Source of the DNA: Rhodococcoides corynebacterioides
GTDB lineage: Bacteria; Actinomycetota; Actinomycetes; Mycobacteriales; Mycobacteriaceae
Direction: 5' to 3'
Length of the DNA stretch: 64,000 nucleotides
Assembly (NCBI RefSeq): GCF_019834675.1
Contig: NZ_JABUBU010000002.1
Span: forward strand, 372,001-436,000
The notes beneath the pieces were generated by a model, which saw only the letters and a program-made list of their open reading frames with translations, made no database searches and was not told the origin of the DNA. A program made the translations under genes and the position numbers. Below are positions 53,714 to 61,389 of this stretch, piece by piece; the first letter of the stretch is position 1; each line of letters starts with the position of its first letter.

Positions 53714-53738
53714 TCCGCGTTCGAATCCGGTCTAACTT
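53709..53738 (+). promoter_or_regulatory. Promoter of lexA
   Basis: TTTGAT (53709-53714), 18-bp spacer, TAACTT (53733-53738). The -35 box overlaps the SOS box, so LexA binding would block its own promoter. The leader to the ATG is about 135 bases. Confidence 0.55.
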
Positions 53739-53877
53739 CAACTCACGACGTCGCATCGAACACCAGGGGTCACAGGCGCCACCGCGGCACCGTGCGCACC
53801 ACGCCCCGACGCACCACCGTTCGACGCGACCGGCACCACTCGCCCGCCCCAGCCGGCCACCGATGGAGGTTCACACC

Positions 53878-54600
53878 ATGCCCGACGAGAGCTCGTCCGC
53901 CACGAGTACCGATTCCGGTTCCGGCCTCACCGAACGGCAACGCCGCGTGTTGGAGGTCATCCGGGCCTCGGTCACCGAGCGCGGCTACCCCCCGAGCATC
54001 CGCGAGATCGGTGACGCCGTCGGCCTCACGTCCACCTCCTCCGTCGCGCACCAACTGCGCACGCTCGAGAAGAAGGGCTTCCTGCGCCGGGATCCCAACC
54101 GCCCCCGCGCGGTCGACGTGCGGCTGCCGGGCGAGAACGGACGCCCCGAGGAGGCCTCGACCGTCGACGCTCCCACCGTGGACCCGGCCGGCACCGATGC
54201 CGGAGACCGGTCCGACGCGATGCCCGCCCCCACCTTCGTCCCGGTTCTCGGACGCATCGCGGCCGGCGGGCCCATCCTCGCCGAGCAGGCCGTCGAGGAG
54301 GTGTTCCCCCTCCCGCGCGAATTGGTGGGGTCCGGCTCGCTCTTCCTGTTGCGCGTCGTCGGTGAGTCGATGATCGACGCGGCCATCTGCGACGGCGACT
54401 GGGTGGTCGTGCGCCAGCAGAACGTCGCCGACAACGGTGACATCGTCGCCGCCATGATCGACGGCGAGGCGACGGTCAAGACGTTCAAGCGCACCGGCGG
54501 GGACGTGTGGCTCCTCCCCCACAACCCGCTCTTCGAGCCCATCCCCGGCAACGACGCCGTCGTCCTCGGCAAGGTCGTCACCGTGATGCGCAAGCTCTGA
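53878..54600 (+). CDS. lexA: SOS repressor LexA
   Basis: Self-cleaving repressor of the DNA-damage response, 240 aa. Winged helix at 16-80 ([47 protein letters not shown]), a 40-residue linker, then the S24 domain with the Ala129-Gly130 scissile bond ([10 protein letters not shown]), Ser164 (GESMIDAAI) and Lys201 (EATVKTFKR). The ATG at 53878 has GGAGG eight bases upstream; an upstream extension is rejected. RecA is outside the window. A strong hairpin follows the stop. Confidence 0.98.
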   Translation: MPDESSSATSTDSGSGLTERQRRVLEVIRASVTERGYPPSIREIGDAVGLTSTSSVAHQLRTLEKKGFLRRDPNRPRAVDVRLPGENGRPEEASTVDAPTVDPAGTDAGDRSDAMPAPTFVPVLGRIAAGGPILAEQAVEEVFPLPRELVGSGSLFLLRVVGESMIDAAICDGDWVVVRQQNVADNGDIVAAMIDGEATVKTFKRTGGDVWLLPHNPLFEPIPGNDAVVLGKVVTVMRKL

Positions 54601-54612
54601 TCCCCCCACGCG

Positions 54613-54652
54613 CGAGAACGCCGGCACCGAAGGATCGGTGCCGGCGTTCTCG
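54613..54652. terminator. Bidirectional terminator hairpin
   Basis: An 18-bp perfect stem (54613-54630 with 54635-54652) with AGGA loop between the convergent lexA and acyl-CoA dehydrogenase genes. Confidence 0.85.
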
Positions 54653-54670
54653 TGTTCTCGCTCGAGGGGT

Positions 54671-55813
54671 CTAGAGGTCGAGACCGCGCCCGATGATCTC
54701 CTTCATGATCTCCGTGGTGCCGCCGTAGATCGTCTGCACGCGAGAGTCCATGTACGCCTTGGCGATCGGGTATTCCTTCATGTAGCCGTAACCACCGTGC
54801 AGCTGCAGGCACCGGTCGATGATCTTGACCTGATTCTCGGTGGTCCACCACTTGGCCATGGCGGCCTCCTGGACGGTGAGCTCGCCCGCGTTGAGCTGCT
54901 CGATGTACTTGTCCACCATGATGCGGACGGCGGTGGCCTCCGTCGCACACTCGGCCAGGACGAAGCGCGTGTTCTGGAACTTGCCGATCGGCTTGCCGAA
55001 CGCCTTGCGGTCCTTGCAGTACTGCACCGTCATCTCGACGGCCCGCTCGATAGCGGCGGCGGCGACGACGGCGATCGACAGTCGCTCCTGCGGGAGGTTC
55101 TGCATGAGGTAGATGAAGCCCATGCCCTCCTCGCCCAGCATGTTTGCGGCCGGCACCCGGACGTCGGTGAAGCTGAGCTCGGCCGTGTCCTGGGCCTTCA
55201 TGCCGATCTTGTCGAGATTGCGGCCACGCTCGAACCCCGGCATGTCCCGCTCGACGCCGAAGATGCTGAAGCCCTGGGCGCCCTTCTCGGGATCGGTACA
55301 GGCGACCACGAGGACCAGGTCGGCGTTGATGCCGTTGGTGATGAACGTCTTCGAGCCGTTGAGCACCCAGTCGTCGCCGTCGCGAACGGCGCGGGTCTTG
55401 ATGCCCTGCAGGTCGCTACCGGTGCCGGGCTCGGTCATCGCGATGGCGGTGATGAGTTCACCCGAGCAGAAACCGGGCAGCCAGCGCTGCTTCTGCTCGT
55501 CGTTGGTCAGCTCGATGAGGTACGGCGCGACGACGTCGTTGTGCAGCGTGAACCCGATGCCGCTGTATCCACCGGCGGTGGTCTCCTCGGTGACGATCGC
55601 GTTGTAGCGGAAGTCCCGGACGCCGCCGCCGCCGAACTCCTCCGGCACGGCGGTGCCGAGGAAGCCCTGCTTGCCGGCCTCGACCCAGACGCCGCGGTCG
55701 ACGATGTTCTGCTCTTCCCATTCCGCGTGGTGCGGCGCGACGTGCTGCTCGAGAAACTTCTTGTACGAGCTGCGGAACAGATCGTGCTCGGGCTCGAACA
55801 ACGTGCGCTTCAT
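54671..55813 (-). CDS. Acyl-CoA dehydrogenase (long-chain/LCAD-like active site)
   Basis: FAD-dependent flavoenzyme making the alpha,beta-double bond of acyl-CoAs in beta-oxidation; 380 aa. FAD/substrate motifs: ITAIAMTEPGTGSDLQGI near 116-133, WVLNGSKTFITNG near 147-159, DRKAFGKPIGKFQ near 266-278 and LQLHGGYGYMKEYPIAK near 338-354. The Glu at the medium-chain position is replaced by Gly (QTIYGGTTEIM), while helix G carries LPQERLSIA, the Glu position used by LCAD-type enzymes. ATG with GAGGAG upstream and a TACCGT -10 box at 55851-55846. Confidence 0.93.
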   Translation of the reverse strand: MKRTLFEPEHDLFRSSYKKFLEQHVAPHHAEWEEQNIVDRGVWVEAGKQGFLGTAVPEEFGGGGVRDFRYNAIVTEETTAGGYSGIGFTLHNDVVAPYLIELTNDEQKQRWLPGFCSGELITAIAMTEPGTGSDLQGIKTRAVRDGDDWVLNGSKTFITNGINADLVLVVACTDPEKGAQGFSIFGVERDMPGFERGRNLDKIGMKAQDTAELSFTDVRVPAANMLGEEGMGFIYLMQNLPQERLSIAVVAAAAIERAVEMTVQYCKDRKAFGKPIGKFQNTRFVLAECATEATAVRIMVDKYIEQLNAGELTVQEAAMAKWWTTENQVKIIDRCLQLHGGYGYMKEYPIAKAYMDSRVQTIYGGTTEIMKEIIGRGLDL

Positions 55814-55945
55814 GACTCTCCTCGTGTGGCGTGAGTGACCACCCCACGGTAGGTCCGGCCGCGAACCGGCGTCGATGACCTGTGCGAGCGCGTTCGGTGA
55901 CCACTGCCGTCCGGATCGTGTGCAGATATCGGCGTTCAGCGCGGA

Positions 55946-56425
55946 CTACTGCACACGATTCTCGCGACGGACGGCTCGGTTGTGCCGGGCGTGCAGGACC
56001 ACGTCGGGAACGAAGACCGCCACCGCCGCGAGAAGGAACCACCACGACCCGGTCGCCCGAACGAGCCCGACCGCGGCGACGGCGGCACAGGACCCCGCTG
56101 CACTCTGCACCAGGTCGCGGTCGCGGCGCCGGATCGAAGGCTCATGCCACCACGGCACCCGCCGTCCGGCGTTCTCTCGCAACACCCGCCGCCCCCCGAC
56201 GACGCTCAGCAGCAGGCCGACGACCAGCGCGCCGATTCCGAGGACCGACCCGGCCACGGGCGGGCCCAGCCACGCGAGCCCGAGGACCGCGACCGGGACG
56301 ACGGCGGCCAGGGCGGACTTCCACGCCGGCGTCGACGGCCATTCCTCGGGCGCGACGCTCACCCGGCGCATCGGCTCGAGCCCCGGGAGACCGGGTCGTC
56401 GCGAGTCCATTCCCCACGGTCTCAC
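55946..56425 (-). CDS. Hypothetical membrane protein
   Basis: 159 aa with four likely transmembrane segments (ALAAVVPVAVLGLAWLGPPV, VLGIGALVVGLLLSVVGG, VQSAAGSCAAVAAVGLV, WWFLLAAVAVFVPDVVLH) and a conserved-looking WHEPSIRRRDRD loop. No named family recognised. The GTG at 56425 starts 3 bases after the permease stop, with an ATG five codons later preceded by GGGGA as an alternative. Same operon as the nucleobase permease by spacing. Confidence 0.7.
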   Translation of the reverse strand: MRPWGMDSRRPGLPGLEPMRRVSVAPEEWPSTPAWKSALAAVVPVAVLGLAWLGPPVAGSVLGIGALVVGLLLSVVGGRRVLRENAGRRVPWWHEPSIRRRDRDLVQSAAGSCAAVAAVGLVRATGSWWFLLAAVAVFVPDVVLHARHNRAVRRENRVQ

Positions 56426-56428
56426 GAT

Positions 56429-57721
56429 TCAGCGGGCAGTGCGCCCCGCCAGTGCCCGCAGAATCGGGTAGCCCACCAGAATCCCCACCGACCCCCACAC
56501 GATGCCGCCGAGTTCGACGGAGCCGATGGTCAAGGTCAGATCGCCGATCCCGGCGACCAGGGCAGCGGCGGCGACCATGAGGTTGACGGGGCGGGTGAAG
56601 TCGACGTTCGCCTCCTGCCAGATCCGCACGCCGAGCAGTCCGATCAGTCCGTAGAGCACGAGGGTCGCGCCGCCGATGACGCCGCCGGGCACGGTGAACA
56701 CCAGCGCGCCGAACTTGGGCGAGAACGCCAGGACCAGCGCCGTCGCGGCCGCCACCCAGTACGCCGCGGTCGAGTAGACGCGGGTGGCCGCCATGACGCC
56801 GATGTTCTCGGCGTAAGTCGTGGTGCCCGATCCACCGCCGGCGCCCGCGAGCGCGGTCGCGACACCGTCGGCGACGAGGGCGTCCCCGGCGACGTCGTCG
56901 AGGGAGCGTCCGGTCATCGCGGCGACGGCTTTGACGTGGCCGACGTTCTCGGCCACGAGGACCACCACGACGGGCAGAGCGACCAGCACGGCGGAGAGCT
57001 GGAACGACGGTCCCGTGAAGGTCGGGACCCCGATCCACGTTGCCTCGCGCAGGGCGTCGACCCGGGCGGGGTCCAGAGCTCCGGTCACGGCGCCGAAGAT
57101 CCAGCCGACGACGACGCCGACCAGGATGCCGAGCCGCCCGATCAGCCCCGGCACCGCGACGGTCACCAACAGGATCGCGGCCAGGGTGACGGTCGCGACC
57201 AGGGGCTGCGACTCGTAGGACGTGACGGCGGTGCCGGCGAGGTTGAGTCCGATCAGCGCGACGATGGCGCCCGTGACCAGGGGCGGCATGGCGGCGTCGA
57301 GTGCGCGACTGCCGGCCACCTTGACGAGAACGCCGACGGCGGCGAGCGCGACGCCGACGACCAGCACCGCACCGAGCTGGGCCGCGGCACCGTCGCCGGC
57401 GGTCGCGGCGAGCGGCGCGATGAAGGCGAACGACGAGCCGAGGTAGCTCGGCACCCTGCCTCGCGTGATCAGCAGGAACAGTGCGGTGCCGAGTCCGGAG
57501 AAGAACAGCGTGGTGGTGACCGGAAAGCCGGTGATGGTCGGGACGAGCAGCGTCGCCCCGAACATCGCGACGACGTGCTGCATGCCGATGCCGACGGTGC
57601 GCGGCCAGGACAGGCGTTCGTCGGGGGCGACGACGCCGTCGACGGCCACCGTGCGGCCGTCACCGTGCAGGGTCCACCGGGGAACGAGGCGGGAGCGCGA
57701 CGAGGCGTGGGGTGAGGTCAC
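56429..57721 (-). CDS. Nucleobase permease, NCS2 family (uracil/xanthine)
   Basis: Proton-coupled uptake of uracil or purine bases; 430 aa, about 13-14 transmembrane helices. GIGMQHVVAMFGATLLVPTITG near 44-65 and the NCS2 signature GGGSGTTTYAENIGVMAATRV near 302-322 are intact, with VLVAENVGHVKAVAAMTG near 254-271 carrying the substrate Glu. UraA-like features favour uracil, but xanthine transport cannot be excluded. GTG start at 57721; no strong ribosome-binding site. No pyrimidine or purine degradation genes adjoin it. Confidence 0.92.
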   Translation of the reverse strand: MTSPHASSRSRLVPRWTLHGDGRTVAVDGVVAPDERLSWPRTVGIGMQHVVAMFGATLLVPTITGFPVTTTLFFSGLGTALFLLITRGRVPSYLGSSFAFIAPLAATAGDGAAAQLGAVLVVGVALAAVGVLVKVAGSRALDAAMPPLVTGAIVALIGLNLAGTAVTSYESQPLVATVTLAAILLVTVAVPGLIGRLGILVGVVVGWIFGAVTGALDPARVDALREATWIGVPTFTGPSFQLSAVLVALPVVVVLVAENVGHVKAVAAMTGRSLDDVAGDALVADGVATALAGAGGGSGTTTYAENIGVMAATRVYSTAAYWVAAATALVLAFSPKFGALVFTVPGGVIGGATLVLYGLIGLLGVRIWQEANVDFTRPVNLMVAAAALVAGIGDLTLTIGSVELGGIVWGSVGILVGYPILRALAGRTAR

Positions 57722-57754
57722 GAATCAGAATGATGACACGGCCCGCGCCGCGGC

Positions 57755-59449
57755 CTAGCCGAGGACGGCCGACGCGGCGTCCCGTGCCTGCCCCGGTCCC
57801 GCGGTGCCGAGGACCGCGCGGGCGGCCTCGCGGCACTGCTCGAGCGTGACCGTTCCGAGCTTGGCACCGACTCCGGCCACGGCGGCAGACGCCGCGGACA
57901 GGCTGGTGACGCCGAAGCCGACGAGGACGCAGGCGAGCAGCGGGTCGGCGGCGGCCTCACCGCAGACGCCCACCGGCTTGCCCGCCGCGGCACCGGCCTC
58001 GGCGGCGCGGGCGACGAGGGCGAGCACCGCGGGCTGCCACGGGTCGGTCAGGGCGGCGAGGTCGGCGGACATCCGGTCGGCCGCCATCGTGTACTGCGCG
58101 AGGTCGTTGGTGCCGATCGAGAGGAAGTCGACGTGGTCGAGGATGCGGTCGGCGAGCAGCGCGGCCGCCGGCACCTCGATCATGACGCCCGGAGTCAGGC
58201 CCCGCTCGCGCACGTCCGCGGCGAAGGCCTTCGCCTCGTCGGCGGTGGCGATCATCGGGGCCATCACCCACGGTGACGACGACGTGGTCTCCGCGGCGGC
58301 GGCGATGGCGTCGAGCTGGCGGTGCAGGATGCCGCGGTCGGCGGCGGCGATGCGGATGCCGCGGACGCCGAGTGCCGGGTTGGCCTCGTCGGGATGGGTG
58401 GCGAAGCGCAGGGGCTTGTCGGATCCGGCGTCGAGGGTGCGGACGACGACCTTGTGCCCCTCGAACGCGCTCAGCACCTCGCCGTAGATGTCGGCCTGCT
58501 CCGCGACGGTCGGCTCGACGTCGCGGTCGAGGAAGCTGAGTTCGGTGCGGAAGAGGCCCACCCCGTCCGCGGCGGTCTGCCGGGCGGCACGCGCCCCGGC
58601 GCCGTCCTGCACGTTGGCGAGGATGTCGACGAGGTGACCGTCGGACGTGCGGCCCGGACCCGTCCACTCGGCGACGCGGGCCAGGTGGTCGGCGGACTCG
58701 GTGACCGCGCGACGCGCCTCCTCGGCGTCGGGGTCGACCGTCACGAGGCCGGTGGTGCCGTCGACCATCACGGTCGAGCCCGCCGCCACGTCGCCGAGGT
58801 CACCGACGGCGACGACGCACGGGATGCCGAGCTGACGGGCGATGATCGCGGTGTGGCTGGTGGGGCCGCCGAGGGTGGTGGCCAGGGCGACGACGAGCGC
58901 CGGATCCAGGCCCGCGGTGTCAGCGGGCGCGAGGTCCTCGGCCAGCAGGACGGACGGCACCGACGGCGTGGGCACGCCCGGCTCGGGCAGGTCGGACAGT
59001 TCGGCGAGCACGCGGTCGCAGATGTCCATCAGGTCGGTGATGCGCTCGGCCATCCGCCCGCCGAGCTTGGCGAACATGGCGACGAACTGCTCGGTGGCGG
59101 CCACGGCGGCGTACGCGGCGTCGGCACCGCCCGTGATCTCCTTGGCGCCGGCCCGAAGCCACCCGCGGTCCTGCGCCATGGCGGCGTTGGCGGCGAGAAC
59201 CTCCGACGCGGAGCCGGTGGCCAACGCCGCGCGGTCCTGCAGGCGGGCGCCGACGGCGGCCGCGGCCGCGCGGAAGCGCTCGACCTCGGCGTCGCGAGCC
59301 CCCTCGGCGACCTGCCGGGGCGCGTCGGGACGCGTGGGACGCGGTGCGGGTCGGACGACGGGCCCGTATCCGACGCCGGGAACGACCGGGGTTCCGTGGA
59401 GCGTCCGCGAGTCGGTCCGCGAGTCGGTCACGGTGGTGGATCCCGTCAT
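57755..59449 (-). CDS. ptsI: Phosphoenolpyruvate-protein phosphotransferase (PTS enzyme I)
   Basis: First enzyme of the sugar phosphotransferase system: autophosphorylates on His199 with PEP and passes phosphate to HPr. 564 aa: HPr-binding helical domain about 30-140, the phospho-His motif GGPTSHTAIIAR (194-205), PEP-barrel motifs GVGLFRTELSFLDRD near 292-306, GSDKPLRF near 345-352 and GVCGEAAADPLL near 501-512 with the catalytic Cys. Divergent from fruR, sharing a palindromic -35 region. AGGAGG seven bases upstream of the ATG. Serves the EIIABC encoded across the divergent promoter. Confidence 0.97.
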   Translation of the reverse strand: MTGSTTVTDSRTDSRTLHGTPVVPGVGYGPVVRPAPRPTRPDAPRQVAEGARDAEVERFRAAAAAVGARLQDRAALATGSASEVLAANAAMAQDRGWLRAGAKEITGGADAAYAAVAATEQFVAMFAKLGGRMAERITDLMDICDRVLAELSDLPEPGVPTPSVPSVLLAEDLAPADTAGLDPALVVALATTLGGPTSHTAIIARQLGIPCVVAVGDLGDVAAGSTVMVDGTTGLVTVDPDAEEARRAVTESADHLARVAEWTGPGRTSDGHLVDILANVQDGAGARAARQTAADGVGLFRTELSFLDRDVEPTVAEQADIYGEVLSAFEGHKVVVRTLDAGSDKPLRFATHPDEANPALGVRGIRIAAADRGILHRQLDAIAAAAETTSSSPWVMAPMIATADEAKAFAADVRERGLTPGVMIEVPAAALLADRILDHVDFLSIGTNDLAQYTMAADRMSADLAALTDPWQPAVLALVARAAEAGAAAGKPVGVCGEAAADPLLACVLVGFGVTSLSAASAAVAGVGAKLGTVTLEQCREAARAVLGTAGPGQARDAASAVLG

Positions 59450-59521
59450 GTCGTTCCTCCTGCTGTTCGTCCGACGCCCACGGTGTGTGTGTCGCGTCTC
59501 GGCATTCCGTCGTTGTGATCG

Positions 59522-59567
59522 AGATTACTCGAACCTCTTGACATGTCAACAGAGACGGGCGTAAAAC
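59522..59567. promoter_or_regulatory. Divergent ptsI / fruR promoters on one palindromic -35
   Basis: TTGACATGTCAA (59538-59549) is a perfect 12-bp palindrome, so it reads TTGACA on both strands. Leftward: 16-bp spacer to TAATCT (59527-59522). Rightward: 18-bp spacer to TAAAAC (59562-59567). The AT-rich AAACAAC-type repeats at 59562-59589 may be the FruR operator. Confidence 0.6.
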
Positions 59568-59620
59568 AACATAAACCAACAGACAAACTACGGATCGGAG
59601 GGGCGGAGGTGACCACGTCG

Positions 59621-60388
59621 ATGTATGCGGAGGAGCGTCAGAACGCCATCGCCGGCCTGATCGGCCAGCGCGGCCGCGTGTCGGTCACCGACCTCGCCGA
59701 GACCTTCGGGGTCACCACCGAGACCGTGCGACGCGACCTCGCCGCACTCGACCGCATGGGAGTCGTGCGTCGGGTGCACGGGGGCGCCGTCCCGGTCACC
59801 ACCATCGCCGCCGTCGAGAAGGGCCTCGCCGAACGCGAGCACACCCGCACCCGTCAAAAGGACCTCATCGCGGCCGCCGCGGTGCGCTTCCTCCCCGGCG
59901 CGGGCGGCACCGTCGCACTCGACGCCGGCACCACCACCGGTCGCCTGGCCGCCCTGGTGCCCGTCGACGTCGAGCTCACCGTGGTCACCAACTCGCTGCC
60001 CATCGCTCAGCGCCTCGCGTCCGTCCCGTCCGTGTCCCTGCACTTCGCGGGTGGCCGCGTGCGCGGCGTCACGCAGGCGACGGTCGGCGAGGACGCGGTC
60101 CGGACGTTCGCGACGCTGCGGGTCGACGTCGCGTTCCTCGGCACCAACGCCCTCAGCGTCGACCACGGACTGTCCACCCCGGACACCGAGGAAGCGGCGG
60201 TCAAGCGCGCCATGGCCGCCTCGGCCGACCGCGTGGTCGTCGTCGCGGACTCCGCCAAGATCGGCCTCGAGTACTTCATGTCCTTCGCCGCGCTCGACGG
60301 CGTCGACGTCCTGGTCACCGACGACGGCATCACCGATGCCGACTGCACCCGTCTGCAGCAACACGGATTGGAGGTGGTGGTCGCATGA
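59621..60388 (+). CDS. fruR: DeoR-family transcriptional regulator of the fructose PTS
   Basis: 255-aa repressor with an N-terminal winged helix (YAEERQNAIAGLIGQRGRVSVTDLAE then TTETVRRDLAALDRMGVVRRVHGGA) and a C-terminal DeoR sensor domain (VALDAGTTTGRLA, TNSLPIAQRLA, DHGLSTPDTEEAAVKRAM, VVADSAKIGLEYF) that probably binds fructose 1-phosphate or a related ester. ATG 59621 fits the family N-terminus and follows GGAGGTGACC; the GTG at 59609 with its own GGAGG is a real alternative. It overlaps fruK by ATGA, so one operon; autoregulation at the divergent promoter is likely. Confidence 0.93.
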   Translation: MYAEERQNAIAGLIGQRGRVSVTDLAETFGVTTETVRRDLAALDRMGVVRRVHGGAVPVTTIAAVEKGLAEREHTRTRQKDLIAAAAVRFLPGAGGTVALDAGTTTGRLAALVPVDVELTVVTNSLPIAQRLASVPSVSLHFAGGRVRGVTQATVGEDAVRTFATLRVDVAFLGTNALSVDHGLSTPDTEEAAVKRAMAASADRVVVVADSAKIGLEYFMSFAALDGVDVLVTDDGITDADCTRLQQHGLEVVVA

Positions 60389-61380
60389 TCCTCACCCTGA
60401 CGGCCAACCCCAGCATGGACCGCACCGTCACCCTCGACGCCGCCCTTCAGCGCGGCGCCGTCCACCGCGCCACCACCACGACCACCGATCCCGGCGGCAA
60501 GGGTGTCAACGTCGCGCGGGTGCTGACCGCCGCGGGCCGGACCTGCACGGCGCTGCTGCCGGGCACCGGCTCCGACCCGCTGCTCGGCGCCCTGGGCGCT
60601 CTGGGCGTGCGGTACCACGCAGTTCCTACCGCCGGTCCCGCCCGGACCAACCTCACCATCAGCGAGCCCGACGGCACCACGACCAAGATCAACGAGCCGG
60701 GAACGGCCCTCACCGCCGACACCGTGGCCGGCCTCACCGCGGCCGTCAGGGAACTCGCCCAACGTGCCCAGTGGGTGGTGCTGTCCGGTTCCGTGCCCCC
60801 CGGCGTCGACGTCGGCTGGTACGGCGAGCTCGTCGCGGTGCTGCGCGAGACGTCCGCCAAGGTGGCCGTCGACACCTCCGACGCACCGCTGACCGCCCTG
60901 GCCGCCGGCTTCCCCGGAAGCGCGCCGGACCTCATCAAGCCGAACGCCGAGGAACTCGGTCAGCTCACCGACCGCGACGGCGACCTGCTCGAAGGCGCTG
61001 CCGCACAGGGCGATCCGATGCCCACGGTCGAGGCCGCCCGGATTCTGGTCGACCGCGGCGTCGGCGCGGTGCTCGCCACCCTGGGCGCCGCCGGTGCCGT
61101 CCTCGTCACCGACGCGGGCGCCTGGTTCGCCACCCCTCCCCCGATCACCCCGCGCAGCACCGTCGGCGCGGGCGACTCGTCCCTCGCCGGGTACGTCCTG
61201 GCCGACCTCGACGGTGCGGACGGCGCCGGGCGACTCGCCCGGGCCGTCGCCTACGGATCGGCCGCCGCCGCTCTGCCCGGCACCCGCCTCCCCACCCCGG
61301 TCGACATCCACGTCGACGCCGTTCCCGTTCGATCGCTTTCCCTGCCCGGCTCGTCCACCCTCGCTCGACACACCTCCTGA
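60385..61380 (+). CDS. fruK: 1-phosphofructokinase
   Basis: PfkB-family kinase converting fructose 1-phosphate to fructose 1,6-bisphosphate with ATP. 331 aa: LTANPSMDRTV near 4-14, DPGGKGVNVARVL near 35-47, the LSGSVPPGV motif near 133-141, KPNAEELGQL near 179-188 and the catalytic anion-hole STVGAGDSS (Asp in GAGD) near 257-265. Overlaps fruR by 4 bases and is followed by fruA nine bases after its stop. Product enters glycolysis. Confidence 0.96.
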   Translation: MILTLTANPSMDRTVTLDAALQRGAVHRATTTTTDPGGKGVNVARVLTAAGRTCTALLPGTGSDPLLGALGALGVRYHAVPTAGPARTNLTISEPDGTTTKINEPGTALTADTVAGLTAAVRELAQRAQWVVLSGSVPPGVDVGWYGELVAVLRETSAKVAVDTSDAPLTALAAGFPGSAPDLIKPNAEELGQLTDRDGDLLEGAAAQGDPMPTVEAARILVDRGVGAVLATLGAAGAVLVTDAGAWFATPPPITPRSTVGAGDSSLAGYVLADLDGADGAGRLARAVAYGSAAAALPGTRLPTPVDIHVDAVPVRSLSLPGSSTLARHTS

Positions 61381-61389
61381 GGAATGAAC

